Source of the DNA: Ruminococcus sp. Phil15
GTDB taxonomy: Bacteria; Bacillota; Clostridia; Oscillospirales; Ruminococcaceae
Direction: 5' to 3'
DNA: 64,000 nt
Assembly: GCA_001940995.1 (NCBI GenBank)
Contig: MSHC01000023.1
Location: forward strand, 61,370 to 125,369
The position numbers and the translations under genes were made by a program. This document shows positions 1-9,338 of the stretch, piece by piece (within the stretch, counting starts at the first letter, position 1; the number at the start of each line of letters is the position of its first letter). The notes below the pieces were generated by a model. It saw nothing but the letters and a program-made list of their open reading frames with translations. It ran no database searches and was not told the origin of the DNA.

Positions 1-402
1 CCTGTTGCGACAGCCGAAGAAGCACAGCCTGCCGAAGCGCCGTCGGGTAAGATATGCCCCGAATGCGGACATAACGAGCCGAACGAAATGAAGTTCTGTT
101 CCGAGTGCGGACATAAGTTTGAAACAGCAGAGCCGATAGCTGCAGAGCAAGCCCCCGCAGAGCAAGCCCCCACGGAGACGGCAGGTCTTGTATGCCCGAA
201 CTGCGGCAACCGTGAGGCTGACGGAGTCAGATTTTGCTCCGAATGTGGAACAAAGCTTGGAGAAGCAGTACCCGTAGCAACGGCTGAGCCTGCCCCTGCG
301 GTTGAGGACGTCTCCGCCGCCGACAAGATAGCCTGCCCAAAGTGCGGCAACATAGAGGTCAAGGGTACAAAATTTTGTTCCGAGTGCGGAAACAAGCTCT
401 AA
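1..402 (+). CDS. Multi-zinc-ribbon protein, C-terminal part (5' end outside window)
   Basis: The reading frame is open from base 1, so the gene starts before the window. The visible 133 residues hold three zinc-ribbon units, each with a CPxCG-type knuckle followed by an FCSECG knuckle (bases about 55-120, 214-258 and 331-399), joined by Ala/Glu/Pro-rich linkers. Small zinc-ribbon arrays of this kind occur in Clostridia as hypothetical proteins, often with a membrane or phosphopeptide-binding domain at the other end, which is not visible here. The exact function cannot be told. A strong hairpin terminator follows directly. Confidence 0.85.
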   Translation, partial: PVATAEEAQPAEAPSGKICPECGHNEPNEMKFCSECGHKFETAEPIAAEQAPAEQAPTETAGLVCPNCGNREADGVRFCSECGTKLGEAVPVATAEPAPAVEDVSAADKIACPKCGNIEVKGTKFCSECGNKL

Positions 403-424
403 ACCAAACTGAATGCATAAAAGT

Positions 425-480
425 ATCCCCGTACAGATTAAATGCACAAGTCCAAAAATTCTGTACGGGGATTTTATTTA
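425..480 (+). terminator. Intrinsic terminator, probably bidirectional
   Basis: A 13-bp perfect stem (425-437 with 460-472) is followed by TTTATTTA. It lies between the zinc-ribbon gene and the convergent capA-like gene, so it could serve both. Confidence 0.85.
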
Positions 481-484
481 AAAA

Positions 485-1879
485 CTATTCTGTCTTTTCG
501 GTTATCACACCGTTTTCGTCAATATCTACGTTAAAGGAATAATCCCTCATACATTGCAAAATTCTGTCGCCCTCAGCCTCTCCGCCGACATAGGTAGTCT
601 TGCTGTCACGCTGAGTCGCAGGGTAGAATACAAGCTCCAGCGAGTCGTCGGAATTGAGCGTTACTCCGAGCAGTCCCGTGTCGATGTCGTAATGCGAAAA
701 CCAGTAGTTGCCGAGATTATACACGATAGGCACGTTCTTGTAGTATTCAATGCCCTGCAAGCAGTGTGCGTGAGTGCCGATGATAAGGTCTGCGCCTGCG
801 TCAATGTACTGATATGCGGTTTCCGGCTGAACGTCCTCAAGCTCGTGACTGTCCTCTGTGCCCCAATGCACGTTAGCGATAACGAAGTCGGCGTTCTGTT
901 CGGCTTCCTTTATTACCTCTATAAATGCGGTCGGGTCGTAACAGCGAAGCACACCGGGGTCTGTTTCTGTCGCTTCGGGGGTAAGCTTGTACTTTTCCGC
1001 CCTCGTTGCCGCAACAAATGCAATCTTCTTGCCCTCTATGATGTAGTATACGGGACGTGATGCCTCGTCAATGTTTCTGCCGGCTCCCATATATTCGATA
1101 TCCGCATTTTTGAGCGTGTCGAGCGTGTCGAGAAATGCGTCAAGCCCGAAATCGTAAACGTGGTTGTTTGCAAGGTCTACGATATCTACGCCAAGCTCGT
1201 GATATATCGAAACGTTCTCCGTCGCCGCCCTGAAGGTCCATGCCTTGCCCTCCATAGCCGTGCCCCTGTCCGAGAAGCAAAACTCGCTGTTGAGGGTCGT
1301 TATGTCGGCGCTTACCATCTTGTCAATCAGAAACGGCGATATGCACTTTGTTATGTCGCCGCCGACCTCTCTGTAATGCTCCATAGCGTGCCAGTTGTCT
1401 GCAAGGCTGATGTCGCCCCCAAACGTAAATGAGATGCCCTCTGCGCCGTCCCCGTCAAGGACGATATTTTCCTCAGAGTAGGCAAGACCGCTGTAAAGGT
1501 CGTTTGTGACTTTTACAGACATGCCTGTGAGCGAATACCAGCTGTCGTCCGTAAAATTGCCGCCGCTTGCCGCCTCGTAAAGCGTGTCGATAAGGCGTGC
1601 GTCGCCCGTTGTTTCAACGCACCACTCAAAAAACTCAGGTGATAAAGGCAGGTCGGTCTGCGTATCCTTTGTAAGCTCATACAGCATATCCGGGGTAATC
1701 TGCGGCTCCTGCGAGGAAGCGTCCTCCTGCGAGCTGTCCGATACAGATGAGCCGTCGCCCGCCGAGCCTGCCTGCGAGGACGATTCGGGATTTTTCTTTT
1801 CAATTTCATTGCAGCCGCCCAGCATTGCCGACGCAACAGCCAAAGACAGCGTAAGACATAAAATGCGTTTTGCTTTCAT
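485..1879 (-). CDS. CapA-family lipoprotein (PGA_cap metallophosphatase-like)
   Basis: 464 residues from the ATG at 1879, chosen because AAGGAAG sits just upstream and because the protein then begins with a lipoprotein signal peptide (MKAKRILCLTL..., lipobox Cys about residue 22). A Ser/Asp/Glu-rich spacer follows, then a CapA/PGA_cap domain with the motifs VDLANNHVYDFG, NVHWGTED, GTHAHCLQG and VYNLGNYWF. CapA is linked to poly-gamma-glutamate capsule formation in Bacillus, and its fold is metallophosphatase-like. No other capsule genes are nearby, so the substrate here is unknown. It lies 25 bp downstream of rmuC on the same strand and probably shares its promoter. Confidence 0.88.
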   Translation of the reverse strand: MKAKRILCLTLSLAVASAMLGGCNEIEKKNPESSSQAGSAGDGSSVSDSSQEDASSQEPQITPDMLYELTKDTQTDLPLSPEFFEWCVETTGDARLIDTLYEAASGGNFTDDSWYSLTGMSVKVTNDLYSGLAYSEENIVLDGDGAEGISFTFGGDISLADNWHAMEHYREVGGDITKCISPFLIDKMVSADITTLNSEFCFSDRGTAMEGKAWTFRAATENVSIYHELGVDIVDLANNHVYDFGLDAFLDTLDTLKNADIEYMGAGRNIDEASRPVYYIIEGKKIAFVAATRAEKYKLTPEATETDPGVLRCYDPTAFIEVIKEAEQNADFVIANVHWGTEDSHELEDVQPETAYQYIDAGADLIIGTHAHCLQGIEYYKNVPIVYNLGNYWFSHYDIDTGLLGVTLNSDDSLELVFYPATQRDSKTTYVGGEAEGDRILQCMRDYSFNVDIDENGVITEKTE

Positions 1880-1904
1880 TTGTTCCTGACTTCCTTTTCG
1901 TTTG

Positions 1905-3170
1905 TTATTCATCAAGGTCAAGTAGTTTATCAGCCTCGGCAGGCTCCGGACTCTGTACCGAGCTTAAACGCCTGCTGATCGCTCTTGACCTTACTCCTAC
2001 AAGCTTGTCAATGTCCTTTCCGACAAGGTCTATGTGCTTCTGCGCAGTTGTCAGAACCTCCTCGAACTTTTCAAATTCGGATTTCACAGCGCTCAGCACC
2101 TGCCATACCTCGTTTGAACGCTTCTGTATTGCTAGCGTCTTGAAGCCCATCTGAAGCGAGTTGAGAAGAGCAGCCATTGTCGAAGGACCTGCTATATTTA
2201 CATTATACTCCCTTTGCAGGATTTCTACAAGCCCCCTGTTGACAACTTCTGAATATAGTCCCTCAAACGGCAGGAACATTATGCCGAAGCTTGTCGTGTA
2301 CGGCGGCTCTATGTATTTCTGTCTGATGTCCTTTGCAAAAGCCTTTATCCTTGTTACAAGAAGCGAGGAAGCCGAGTCTATCGCCTCCTTGCTGCCCGAT
2401 TCTATTGCGTCTTGAAGCTGTGTGTAGCAGTCGGCAGGGAATTTTGAATCAATAGGCAGGTAAACGTGTCCGCCGTCTTCGCCCGGAAGCTTTACCGCAA
2501 ACTCGACCCTGTTTAAGCTGTTCGGTATCGTCGCTATGTCCGTTTCGTATTGTTCGGGCGAGAGGATTTCGGAAAGTATCGCACCAAGCTGTATTTCTCC
2601 CATTATGCCCCTCGTCTTGACGTTTGAAAGCACCTTTTTCAGTCCGCCCACGTCGTTCGCAAGCGTTTTCATCTCGCCCAGACCCTTGTATACCTCCTCT
2701 AAGCTTTCGGAAACCCTCTTGAAGCTCCTGTTCATTCGTTCCTCGATGCTCTCCTGTAGTTTTTCGTCAACCGTCCTGCGGATTTCATCAAGCCGCTTGC
2801 TGTTTGAGTCGGTCATTGCGGCGAGGTGGGCTGTGATGTCGGTGCGGATTTGGGACAGCTTCTGTTCGTTTGTCGTTTCAAGCGTCTTAAAACGCTCCTC
2901 AAGCTGTTTTAGCTGTGATATAGTGTTCTCGTTCATCGCAGTCTGGTTCTGCGACAAAACGCCGCTGAACGCAGTCATCGAAGCGTTGACGACTGAATTA
3001 AGCTCACGCCTTAAATCGCTCTGCTGTGAGATAAGCCTGTCTATCTCGTCTAAAAGCCGTTCGTCGCCACTGCCGCCGTCCTGCTTCTTAATAAGATTTA
3101 TCGTCAGAATAATGTTTGCCAATACCGCCGCAACAAGCAGCAGCATAATCACAATTGTAGCCGTTTCCAT
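1905..3170 (-). CDS. rmuC: DNA recombination protein RmuC
   Basis: 421 residues. The ATG at 3170 is preceded by GAGGA at good spacing; a GTG nine codons upstream lacks a ribosome site. There is an N-terminal membrane helix (about residues 4-25), a long coiled coil (about 40-150), then the RmuC domain with the GIMGEIQLG and LPIDSKFP motifs characteristic of the family. In E. coli RmuC limits recombination at inverted repeats, and it has a restriction-endonuclease-like core. It is the first gene of a two-gene unit with the CapA-like gene. Confidence 0.93.
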   Translation of the reverse strand: METATIVIMLLLVAAVLANIILTINLIKKQDGGSGDERLLDEIDRLISQQSDLRRELNSVVNASMTAFSGVLSQNQTAMNENTISQLKQLEERFKTLETTNEQKLSQIRTDITAHLAAMTDSNSKRLDEIRRTVDEKLQESIEERMNRSFKRVSESLEEVYKGLGEMKTLANDVGGLKKVLSNVKTRGIMGEIQLGAILSEILSPEQYETDIATIPNSLNRVEFAVKLPGEDGGHVYLPIDSKFPADCYTQLQDAIESGSKEAIDSASSLLVTRIKAFAKDIRQKYIEPPYTTSFGIMFLPFEGLYSEVVNRGLVEILQREYNVNIAGPSTMAALLNSLQMGFKTLAIQKRSNEVWQVLSAVKSEFEKFEEVLTTAQKHIDLVGKDIDKLVGVRSRAISRRLSSVQSPEPAEADKLLDLDE

Positions 3171-3216
3171 AATTTTCCTCATCTTTCTGTTCTGCACTTT
3201 TTGTTCCGTTTTCTTT

Positions 3217-3245
3217 ATTATACTTTATGTTTTATGCCGTGTCAA
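3217..3245 (-). promoter_or_regulatory. Promoter of rmuC-capA
   Basis: On the minus strand, TTGACA (3240-3245), a 17-bp spacer and TATAAT (3217-3222): a perfect sigma-A consensus just upstream of rmuC. Confidence 0.9.
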
Positions 3246-3372
3246 ACAAAATCTCCCGTTTGCTGTACAATAATATTCCCTCCATTCACTATTACAGGCA
3301 GACCTCGCACAAATTGTGCAAAGTTACTTAAAAATTCCGATTGAGTACCCATATATTGTACTTGCGACGTCC

Positions 3373-3401
3373 TTGACAAATCTAAACGGGCGTGATATAT
3401 T
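3373..3401 (+). promoter_or_regulatory. Promoter of pflBA leader
   Basis: TTGACA (3373-3378), 17-bp spacer, TATATT (3396-3401). Predicted start about 3408, giving a roughly 130-nt leader before pflB. Confidence 0.85.
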
Positions 3402-3410
3402 TAAGATACA

Positions 3411-3512
3411 GTAGGAGAGCCGCTGACGGTATGTGAATTAACACAGTGTGGTTCTTTGTACTTTATATTGCCGACCGTCTGGGTAACTCTAGTTTATTAG
3501 GGTTGCCTTTTT
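3411..3512 (+). promoter_or_regulatory. pfl motif / ZTP riboswitch-like leader with terminator
   Basis: The leader of pflB holds a CTGACGG element (3423-3429) whose GACGGT pairs with ACCGTC (3474-3479) inside the sequence GCCGACCGTCTGGGTA. This resembles the conserved 3' domain of the pfl RNA motif (ZTP riboswitch). The last bases of that domain, GGTAACTCTA (3482-3491), also form the 5' arm of a 10-bp hairpin with 3498-3507 followed by TTTTT. Ligand binding would therefore compete with termination, the usual layout. The family was first named for its position upstream of pfl genes. The identity was recognised by eye; the middle part of the motif is a weaker match. Confidence 0.7.
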
Positions 3513-3541
3513 GTGTTTTTATATGAAAGGAGCAGTTTATT

Positions 3542-5773
3542 ATGGATTTTCAGCAGTGGAGCGGATTTGTTGACGGAGATTGGAAAACCTGCGTCAACGT
3601 CAGAAATTTTATCCAGACTAACTATAAAGCGTACTCAGGCGACGACAGCTTCCTTGAGGGCGCAACAGAAAGAACAAAGGGACTTATGTCAAAGCTCAAC
3701 GAGCTTTTAAAGCAGGAGAGAGAAAAGGGCGGAGTGCTGGATATAGACACTACGACAGTATCCTCCCTGTGCAACTATAAGCCCGGCTACCTCGATAAGG
3801 AAAACGAGCTCATCGTGGGTCTGCAAACAGATGCGCCGCTCAAAAGAGGAGTAAACCCGTTCGGCGGAATAAGAATGGCAAGAGATGCCTGCGCCGCATA
3901 CGGCTACAAGCTTTCCGACAAAATCGAGGAGTATTTCACATACAGAACGACCCATAACGACGGCGTTTTCAGAGCGTACACGCCCGAAATGAAAGCCGCA
4001 AGACACTGTGCGCTCCTGACAGGACTCCCCGACGCATACGGCAGAGGCAGAATTATCGGAGATTACAGACGTGTAGCGCTCTACGGTATCGACTACCTCA
4101 TCAGGTGCAAGCAGGAGGATAAGCTCAGAATAGGCGAGGGACTTATGGATACCGAGAGCATAAGACTCACCGAGGAGCTTTTCGAGCAGATTTCGTTCCT
4201 AAATAAGCTAAAGGAAATGGCAGGAATGTACGGCTTCGATATCTCCGAGCCTGCAAAGAATGCGCAGGAAGCTATGCAGTGGACGTATTTTGCTTACCTC
4301 GCAACAAACAAGGAGCAGAACGGTGCGGCTATGTCGCTTGGCAGAGTAAGCACGTTCTTTGATATCTATATCGAAAGAGATATGAAAAACGGAATACTCG
4401 ACGAAAAGGGCGCTCAGGAGCTTTTCGACCAGTTTGTTATAAAGCTCCGTATGGCAAGACATCTAAGAACGCCCGAATACAACGAGCTTTTCGGCGGCGA
4501 CCCTATGTGGATCACGGAGAGCGTCGGCGGTATGAGCGAGAACAATAAGACTCTCGTTACAAAGTCAAGCTTCCGTATGCTCAATACCCTCTATACCCTC
4601 GGAAGCGCCCCCGAACCGAACCTCACAGTCCTCTGGAGCAAAAGACTTCCCGACGGCTTCAAGAGGTTCTGCGCAAAGGTTTCCTGTGACACAGACTCTA
4701 TCCAGTACGAAAACGACGACCTTATGCGCCCCAGATTCGGCGACGACTACGCAATCGCCTGCTGTGTGTCGGCTATGAAGATCGGCAAGCAGATGCAGTT
4801 TTTCGGCGCAAGAGCAAACCTCGCAAAGCTTCTCCTGCTCGCAATCAACGGCGGCGTAGATAACGTGTTCGGCACAAGAGTAGGCCCTCAGATGGAGCCT
4901 ATGCAGGACGAATACCTCGACTATACAAAGGTTATGGAGCGTTTCAAGCTCTACCGTGAGTGGCTGTGCAGGCTCTATGTCAACACAATGAACGTCATTC
5001 ACTATATGCACGATAAATATGCCTATGAAAAGACGCAGATGGGTCTGCACGACACAAGCGTGGAAAGACTTATGGCGTTCGGCGTAGCAGGCCTTTCGGT
5101 TATCACAGACTCCCTCTCTGCAATCAAGTATGCCAGAGTAAAGCCTATCAGAAATGAGGACGGCATTATCGTTGACTTTGAAACGACCGGCGACTTCCCT
5201 AAGTACGGAAACGACGACGACAGGGTAGACGAGATTGCTCAGAACCTTATCCACGATTTCCATACCGAGCTTAAAAAGACCCCCGCATACAGAAACGCCA
5301 GCCACACTCTTTCCGTGCTTACTATTACGTCAAATGTGGTGTACGGCAAGAAAACGGGTGCAACGCCCGACGGAAGAAAGAAGGGCGAGCCTTTTGCACC
5401 GGGCGCAAATCCTATGCACAACCGTGAAACAAACGGCGCTCTCGCATCTTTAAACTCTGTTTCAAAGCTATCCTATTCCGCCGCAATGGACGGAATTTCA
5501 AACACGTTCTCTATTACTCCGGGCTCGCTCGGCAAAACCGATGACGAGAGAATAAGCAACCTCGTTGATATAATCGACGGTTATTTCCTTAACGCCGCAC
5601 ACCATATCAATATCAACGTTATGAACAGGGAAACTCTTATGAAGGCATACGAAAATCCCGAGGAATACCCAAACCTCACGATACGAGTATCCGGCTATGC
5701 CGTAAACTTCTGCAAGCTGTCAAGAGAACAGCAGAGAGAGGTCATTATGCGTACCTTCCACGAGGCAATGTAG
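3542..5773 (+). CDS. pflB: Formate C-acetyltransferase (pyruvate formate-lyase)
   Basis: 743 residues, full length for the family. It converts pyruvate and CoA to acetyl-CoA and formate in anaerobic fermentation, in the cytoplasm, by a glycyl-radical mechanism. The active-site Cys-Cys pair is in [12 protein letters not shown], followed by [13 protein letters not shown]. The C-terminal radical loop is RVSGYAVNF, near residue 717. AAAGGAG precedes the ATG. pflA follows after 36 bases, and the leader carries a pfl-motif riboswitch and terminator, linking expression to one-carbon/purine status (ZTP). Confidence 0.98.
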   Translation: MDFQQWSGFVDGDWKTCVNVRNFIQTNYKAYSGDDSFLEGATERTKGLMSKLNELLKQEREKGGVLDIDTTTVSSLCNYKPGYLDKENELIVGLQTDAPLKRGVNPFGGIRMARDACAAYGYKLSDKIEEYFTYRTTHNDGVFRAYTPEMKAARHCALLTGLPDAYGRGRIIGDYRRVALYGIDYLIRCKQEDKLRIGEGLMDTESIRLTEELFEQISFLNKLKEMAGMYGFDISEPAKNAQEAMQWTYFAYLATNKEQNGAAMSLGRVSTFFDIYIERDMKNGILDEKGAQELFDQFVIKLRMARHLRTPEYNELFGGDPMWITESVGGMSENNKTLVTKSSFRMLNTLYTLGSAPEPNLTVLWSKRLPDGFKRFCAKVSCDTDSIQYENDDLMRPRFGDDYAIACCVSAMKIGKQMQFFGARANLAKLLLLAINGGVDNVFGTRVGPQMEPMQDEYLDYTKVMERFKLYREWLCRLYVNTMNVIHYMHDKYAYEKTQMGLHDTSVERLMAFGVAGLSVITDSLSAIKYARVKPIRNEDGIIVDFETTGDFPKYGNDDDRVDEIAQNLIHDFHTELKKTPAYRNASHTLSVLTITSNVVYGKKTGATPDGRKKGEPFAPGANPMHNRETNGALASLNSVSKLSYSAAMDGISNTFSITPGSLGKTDDERISNLVDIIDGYFLNAAHHININVMNRETLMKAYENPEEYPNLTIRVSGYAVNFCKLSREQQREVIMRTFHEAM

Positions 5774-5809
5774 TTTTTGAAAACAGTAAGTCTGAAAGGA
5801 AAATGCGGA

Positions 5810-6520
5810 ATGAACGGCTATGTAAGCTCAATACAGTCGCTTGGCGCAGTGGACGGACCGGGCGTAAGATGCGTGATTTTTATGCAGGGCTGCGTCCTTC
5901 GCTGTAAGTGCTGTCACAACCCCGAAACCTGGGAATTCGGCAAGGGAGAAGAATACACTCCCGAAAGGCTTATGGAAAAGATAAGACGTTACGTCAGCTA
6001 TTTCGGAAGCGAGGGCGGAGTCACCGTGTCGGGCGGCGAGCCGCTCTGCCAGAGCGGGTTTGTTACGGAGCTTTTCAAAATCTGCAAGCAGGAGGGAATA
6101 AATACCTGCCTTGACACAAGCGGCTGCCTGATGAACGACAGCGTGCGTGAACTGCTTGATGTTACGGATATCGTGCTTCTGGACTATAAGATGACAAACG
6201 AGCAGGACTACTATTCCTTTTCGGGTATGCATAAGTCAGCCGCAGAGGAGTTTCTTAAAGAGCTTCAGAAGCGAAGCAAGCGAGTGTGGCTCAGAGAGGT
6301 TATCGTCCCGTCAATAAACGACAACGTAGAAAGCGTCGCAAAGCTGCTCCGAAAGCAGAAAGAGTACCCCTGCGTCGAGAAAACCGAGCTCCTGCCGTTC
6401 CACAAAGCCTGCATAACCAAGTATGACGAGCTTGGAATAGAGTTTCCGCTTAAAGATGTCCCGGAAGCAACTAAGGAAAACGTAGCGGAGCTTTTTGCAA
6501 GAGCAGAAAAATTATTGTAA
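5810..6520 (+). CDS. pflA: Pyruvate formate-lyase-activating enzyme (radical SAM)
   Basis: 236 residues from the ATG at 5810, which has AAAGGA nine bases upstream; an in-frame TTG at 5777 has no ribosome site. The radical-SAM cluster motif CVLRCKCCHNPETW (CxxxCxxC) lies near residue 26, with GGVTVSGGEPL near residue 68. It uses S-adenosylmethionine and a 4Fe-4S cluster to install the glycyl radical on PflB. It is co-transcribed with pflB. Confidence 0.97.
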   Translation: MNGYVSSIQSLGAVDGPGVRCVIFMQGCVLRCKCCHNPETWEFGKGEEYTPERLMEKIRRYVSYFGSEGGVTVSGGEPLCQSGFVTELFKICKQEGINTCLDTSGCLMNDSVRELLDVTDIVLLDYKMTNEQDYYSFSGMHKSAAEEFLKELQKRSKRVWLREVIVPSINDNVESVAKLLRKQKEYPCVEKTELLPFHKACITKYDELGIEFPLKDVPEATKENVAELFARAEKLL

Positions 6521-6534
6521 TTTCAAAAAAAGTG

Positions 6535-6563
6535 TTGACAAAAGTATACGAATATGGTATATT
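6535..6563 (+). promoter_or_regulatory. Promoter of rubrerythrin gene
   Basis: TTGACA (6535-6540), 17-bp spacer, TATATT (6558-6563), right after pflA. The rubrerythrin gene thus has its own strong promoter. Confidence 0.85.
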
Positions 6564-6617
6564 TTCTATAACAGCTGAACAAGCTGACAAAAAAGATAGT
6601 AACGGAGGTAATTCATT

Positions 6618-7166
6618 ATGAGTAAATTTGTTTGTACAATCTGCGGATATATCTATGAGGGAGAAGCAGCACCCGAATTCTGCCCACAGTGCAAGGCGCC
6701 TGCCTCAAAGTTTGAAAAGCTTGACGAAACAAAGCTTTCATGGGCCGACGAGCATAGAGTAGGCGTCGCTGACGGCGCTCCTGAGGACGTTATCGCCGCT
6801 CTCAAGGAGAACTTCAACGGCGAGTGCAGCGAGGTAGGTATGTATCTCGCAATGGCAAGAGTAGCTTACAGAGAGGGCTACCCCGAGGTCGGTATGTACT
6901 ACGAAAAGGCAGCATGGGAGGAAGCTGAGCATGCCGCTAAGTTTGCAGAGCTTCTCGGCGAGGTAGTAACCCCATCTACAAAGAAAAATCTGGAGCTTCG
7001 CTATATGGCAGAAAACGGCGCCTGCGAGGGTAAGATGAAGCTTGCCAAGCGTGCTAAGGAGCTTAACCTCGACGCTATCCACGACACGGTACACGAGATG
7101 GCTAAGGACGAAGCAAGACACGGCTGCGGCTTCAAGGGCCTCTACGACAGATACTTCGCAAAGTAA
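6618..7166 (+). CDS. Reverse rubrerythrin (NADH peroxidase family)
   Basis: 182 residues. The rubredoxin domain comes first (CTICGY near residue 6, CPQCKAP near residue 22), followed by a ferritin-like four-helix domain with di-iron motifs EEAEH and DEARH. This domain order defines reverse rubrerythrins of Clostridia, which reduce hydrogen peroxide and help anaerobes survive oxygen. GGAGGT precedes the ATG. It is a single-gene unit with its own promoter and terminator, next to the oxygen-sensitive PflB/PflA pair. Confidence 0.95.
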   Translation: MSKFVCTICGYIYEGEAAPEFCPQCKAPASKFEKLDETKLSWADEHRVGVADGAPEDVIAALKENFNGECSEVGMYLAMARVAYREGYPEVGMYYEKAAWEEAEHAAKFAELLGEVVTPSTKKNLELRYMAENGACEGKMKLAKRAKELNLDAIHDTVHEMAKDEARHGCGFKGLYDRYFAK

Positions 7167-7227
7167 GTCCGGAGAGCAATACGGAGCAGGCTTTTGATTA
7201 AGCCGATTACAAAGACGATAAATTTAA

Positions 7228-7268
7228 AATTCCCATGCAGGAGATAAGCCCCTGTATGGGAATTTTTC
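7228..7268 (+). terminator. Terminator of rubrerythrin gene
   Basis: A 14-bp stem (7228-7241 with 7251-7264, one G-U pair) is followed by a T tract. Confidence 0.88.
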
Positions 7269-7325
7269 GCTTTATAAAATCAGCATTGAATTGCCGCTGT
7301 TCACGGCATATGAGATTGGTAATCT

Positions 7326-7781
7326 TTATTGCCGATTTGCAGGGCTTCGGTTGTCGGCAGCCCCGTATTCACGTTTCATTGCTTCTGCTGAAACTGCCCG
7401 TTGCTTGCCGAACTTGCATACGTCCACACAGTTAACAAGCTTTCCGTAGGTGATTGCCTTGCGAAGTGTGCCTTCGTTTAGTCCCCACAATTCTGTAGCG
7501 TATGAAAAAGCCATTAATCCGTCAAAAGGCGTTTCAACCTCTATACCGTTTTCCCAAAGCTCATCACAAGAAATGTCAAGGTCATCGCTCCAAACAATAC
7601 CGTGTCCGCCAACATCGACATACACAGAGTAAAATTCTTCAATGTTGCCTTTTAACTCGGTAAAGCACGGGATTTTCTCAAACAGAGGCTTGACATCATA
7701 TATTTTCGTCACTCCCTCGGCAAATTGTACGCTCAAACGAAAATCTGGCAGTGCGGATATATCTTTAATTTTGTGGAACAT
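7326..7781 (-). CDS. DUF2442-domain protein with C-terminal HTH-like part
   Basis: 151 residues. The N-terminal 75 or so residues fit DUF2442 (DFRLSVQFAEGVTKIYDVKPL, and later GGHGIVWSDDLDIS). A second part (about 95-130) resembles a small helix-turn-helix of the excisionase/antitoxin kind (GLNEGTLRKAITYGKLVN). DUF2442 genes are commonly paired with DUF4160 genes, and that is the case here, 13 bases upstream. The pair is thought to be toxin-antitoxin-like, but no activity is established. Its base composition is a little more AT-rich than the neighbours. Confidence 0.8.
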   Translation of the reverse strand: MFHKIKDISALPDFRLSVQFAEGVTKIYDVKPLFEKIPCFTELKGNIEEFYSVYVDVGGHGIVWSDDLDISCDELWENGIEVETPFDGLMAFSYATELWGLNEGTLRKAITYGKLVNCVDVCKFGKQRAVSAEAMKREYGAADNRSPANRQ

Positions 7782-7793
7782 AAAAACACCTCC

Positions 7794-8047
7794 TTATTCA
7801 AGGGGAGCCAAATTTTTAAATTCCTGTGTCTCCAAAATTGTTTTCAGTTCATTTCTGTGAATGGAAATCCATTCTTGCACCATATTCATTGCTTTTGCAG
7901 GCAAGTGACCTTCAAGAACCTTTCCTGTCATAAAATCAATTGCCGCTACATCATCATTGTAGACGGCGTGAATATGGGGCGGATTGTGTTCGCTTGCAAA
8001 AAATACATACGGATGGTAATTCCATAAAATCTGGATATTACAGGCAT
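7794..8047 (-). pseudogene. DUF4160 gene, frameshifted
   Basis: Read from the ATG at 8047, the protein begins MPVISRFYGITIRMYF, a typical DUF4160 start, then runs out of frame at a run of six A (plus strand, about 7997-8002). One base shifted, the family pattern resumes (EHNPPHIHAVYNDD...) and continues to the TAA at 7794. The span is 254 bases, one short of a whole number of codons, which points to a single-base deletion. It could be a true inactivation or a homopolymer sequencing error. It is the first gene of a unit with the DUF2442 gene. Confidence 0.75.
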
Positions 8048-8086
8048 ATCGCTTCTTTTTTATGATTGTGTCTTGTCCTCACTTAT

Positions 8087-8115
8087 ATTATATCACGATA
8101 TCGTGATACTGCCAA
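8087..8115 (-). promoter_or_regulatory. Promoter of DUF4160-DUF2442 with palindromic operator
   Basis: On the minus strand: TTGGCA (8110-8115), 17-bp spacer, TATAAT (8087-8092). An 18-bp perfect palindrome (8091-8108, half-site TATCACGAT) fills the spacer, the right place for a repressor to block RNA polymerase. Autoregulation by the DUF2442/HTH protein is an inference. Confidence 0.8.
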
Positions 8116-8239
8116 TGGGTATTAACAAGGTTTACTTTGGATTTTCTGTTTTTTTATCGGTCAGGTCTTTCAAATATTATGTTTACCGATTGCAGATTAG
8201 GAAATAATGAGAAACAACCGTTGAGCCGAGTACAGCGTG

Positions 8240-9289
8240 TCAAAGAATCAGCATACTGTCGCCGAACGAGAAGAATCTGTATTTTTCCTCAACCGCAGTC
8301 CTGTATGCGTTCATTGTGTTCTCGTAGCCGGCAAAGGCGGAAACAAGCATAATAAGCGTTGACTCAGGCAGATGAAAGTTTGTGATAAGTCCGTCAAGCA
8401 CCTTGAATTCGTACCCGGGATAGATGAATATGCTCGTGTAGCCGTCATCTTCCATAATCTTTCCGTCATGAAATGTGGCAACGCTCTCAAGCGTGCGGCA
8501 GGAGGTTGTACCGACTGCTATTACTCTGCCGCCCTGCGATTTTGTTTCGTTGATGAGGTCGGCGGTTTTCTGCGGCAGCTCGTAATGCTCCGTGTGCATC
8601 TTGTGGTCTAAAATGTTGTCCTCCTTAACAGGTCGAAATGTGCCCAATCCAACGTGCAGAGTAACGTATGCGATTTTAATTCCCATCTTTTCAAGCTCGG
8701 AAAGCTGGTCTACGGTAAAATGAAGTCCCGCAGTCGGGGCAGCCGCAGAGCCAAGCTCCCTCGAATAAACAGTCTGATAGCGTTCCTTGTCTTGAAGCTT
8801 TTCGGTTATGTACGGCGGAAGCGGCATCTGTCCTATCTCGTCAAGCGCAGAATAAATGTTGTCGCTTTCGCACTCGAATCTTGCGATCCTGTTGCCGTCG
8901 TCTTTTACCTCGATGATTTCGGCACGAAGCCTGCCGCCGCCAAAGGAAAATCGTGTGCCGACCTTTGCCTTTTTCCCCGGACGGCAGATAAGCTCCCATA
9001 CCATGCTTTCTTTCTGCTCCAGTAGTAAAAACTCAATGAAGGTGCCGTTGTCCTCCTTCTCGCCGTAAATTCTCGCAGGTATAACACGGCTGTCGTTGAG
9101 TACCAGTAAGTCACCCTTTTTGAGGTAGTTGCATAGGTTGTAGAAGTGGTCGTGACGCACCTCTCCCGTTTCTTTGGAGAGACAGAGCATTCTCGATGAG
9201 TTTCTCGGCTCTACCGGAGTCTGTGCGATAAGCTCCTGCGGAAGCTCGTAATTGAAGTCGGATTTCTTTAAATTGTTTAAACAGAGCAT
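8240..9289 (-). CDS. queA: S-adenosylmethionine:tRNA ribosyltransferase-isomerase
   Basis: 349 residues from the ATG at 9289, preceded by GAGGA; it begins MLCLNNLKKSDFNYELPQEL, matching the QueA start LSDFDYELP. QueA transfers the ribosyl part of SAM to preQ1 in tRNA to make epoxyqueuosine. Seen motifs include VEPRNSSRML, a central TAGLHFT segment and the C-terminal NFHLPESTLIMLVSAFAG. Its pathway partner tgt lies about 3.4 kb away on the other strand. Confidence 0.97.
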   Translation of the reverse strand: MLCLNNLKKSDFNYELPQELIAQTPVEPRNSSRMLCLSKETGEVRHDHFYNLCNYLKKGDLLVLNDSRVIPARIYGEKEDNGTFIEFLLLEQKESMVWELICRPGKKAKVGTRFSFGGGRLRAEIIEVKDDGNRIARFECESDNIYSALDEIGQMPLPPYITEKLQDKERYQTVYSRELGSAAAPTAGLHFTVDQLSELEKMGIKIAYVTLHVGLGTFRPVKEDNILDHKMHTEHYELPQKTADLINETKSQGGRVIAVGTTSCRTLESVATFHDGKIMEDDGYTSIFIYPGYEFKVLDGLITNFHLPESTLIMLVSAFAGYENTMNAYRTAVEEKYRFFSFGDSMLIL

Positions 9290-9338
9290 AATATTCCTCG
9301 CTGAAATTGTGTATTTGGGCATAAATTTTCAAAATGTG

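Noticed and set aside
4565..5305. Long open frame antisense to pflB (246 codons)
   Set aside because: It is a shadow of the strongly coding plus-strand pflB; it has no ribosome site or family resemblance and a Cys/Val/His-rich composition.
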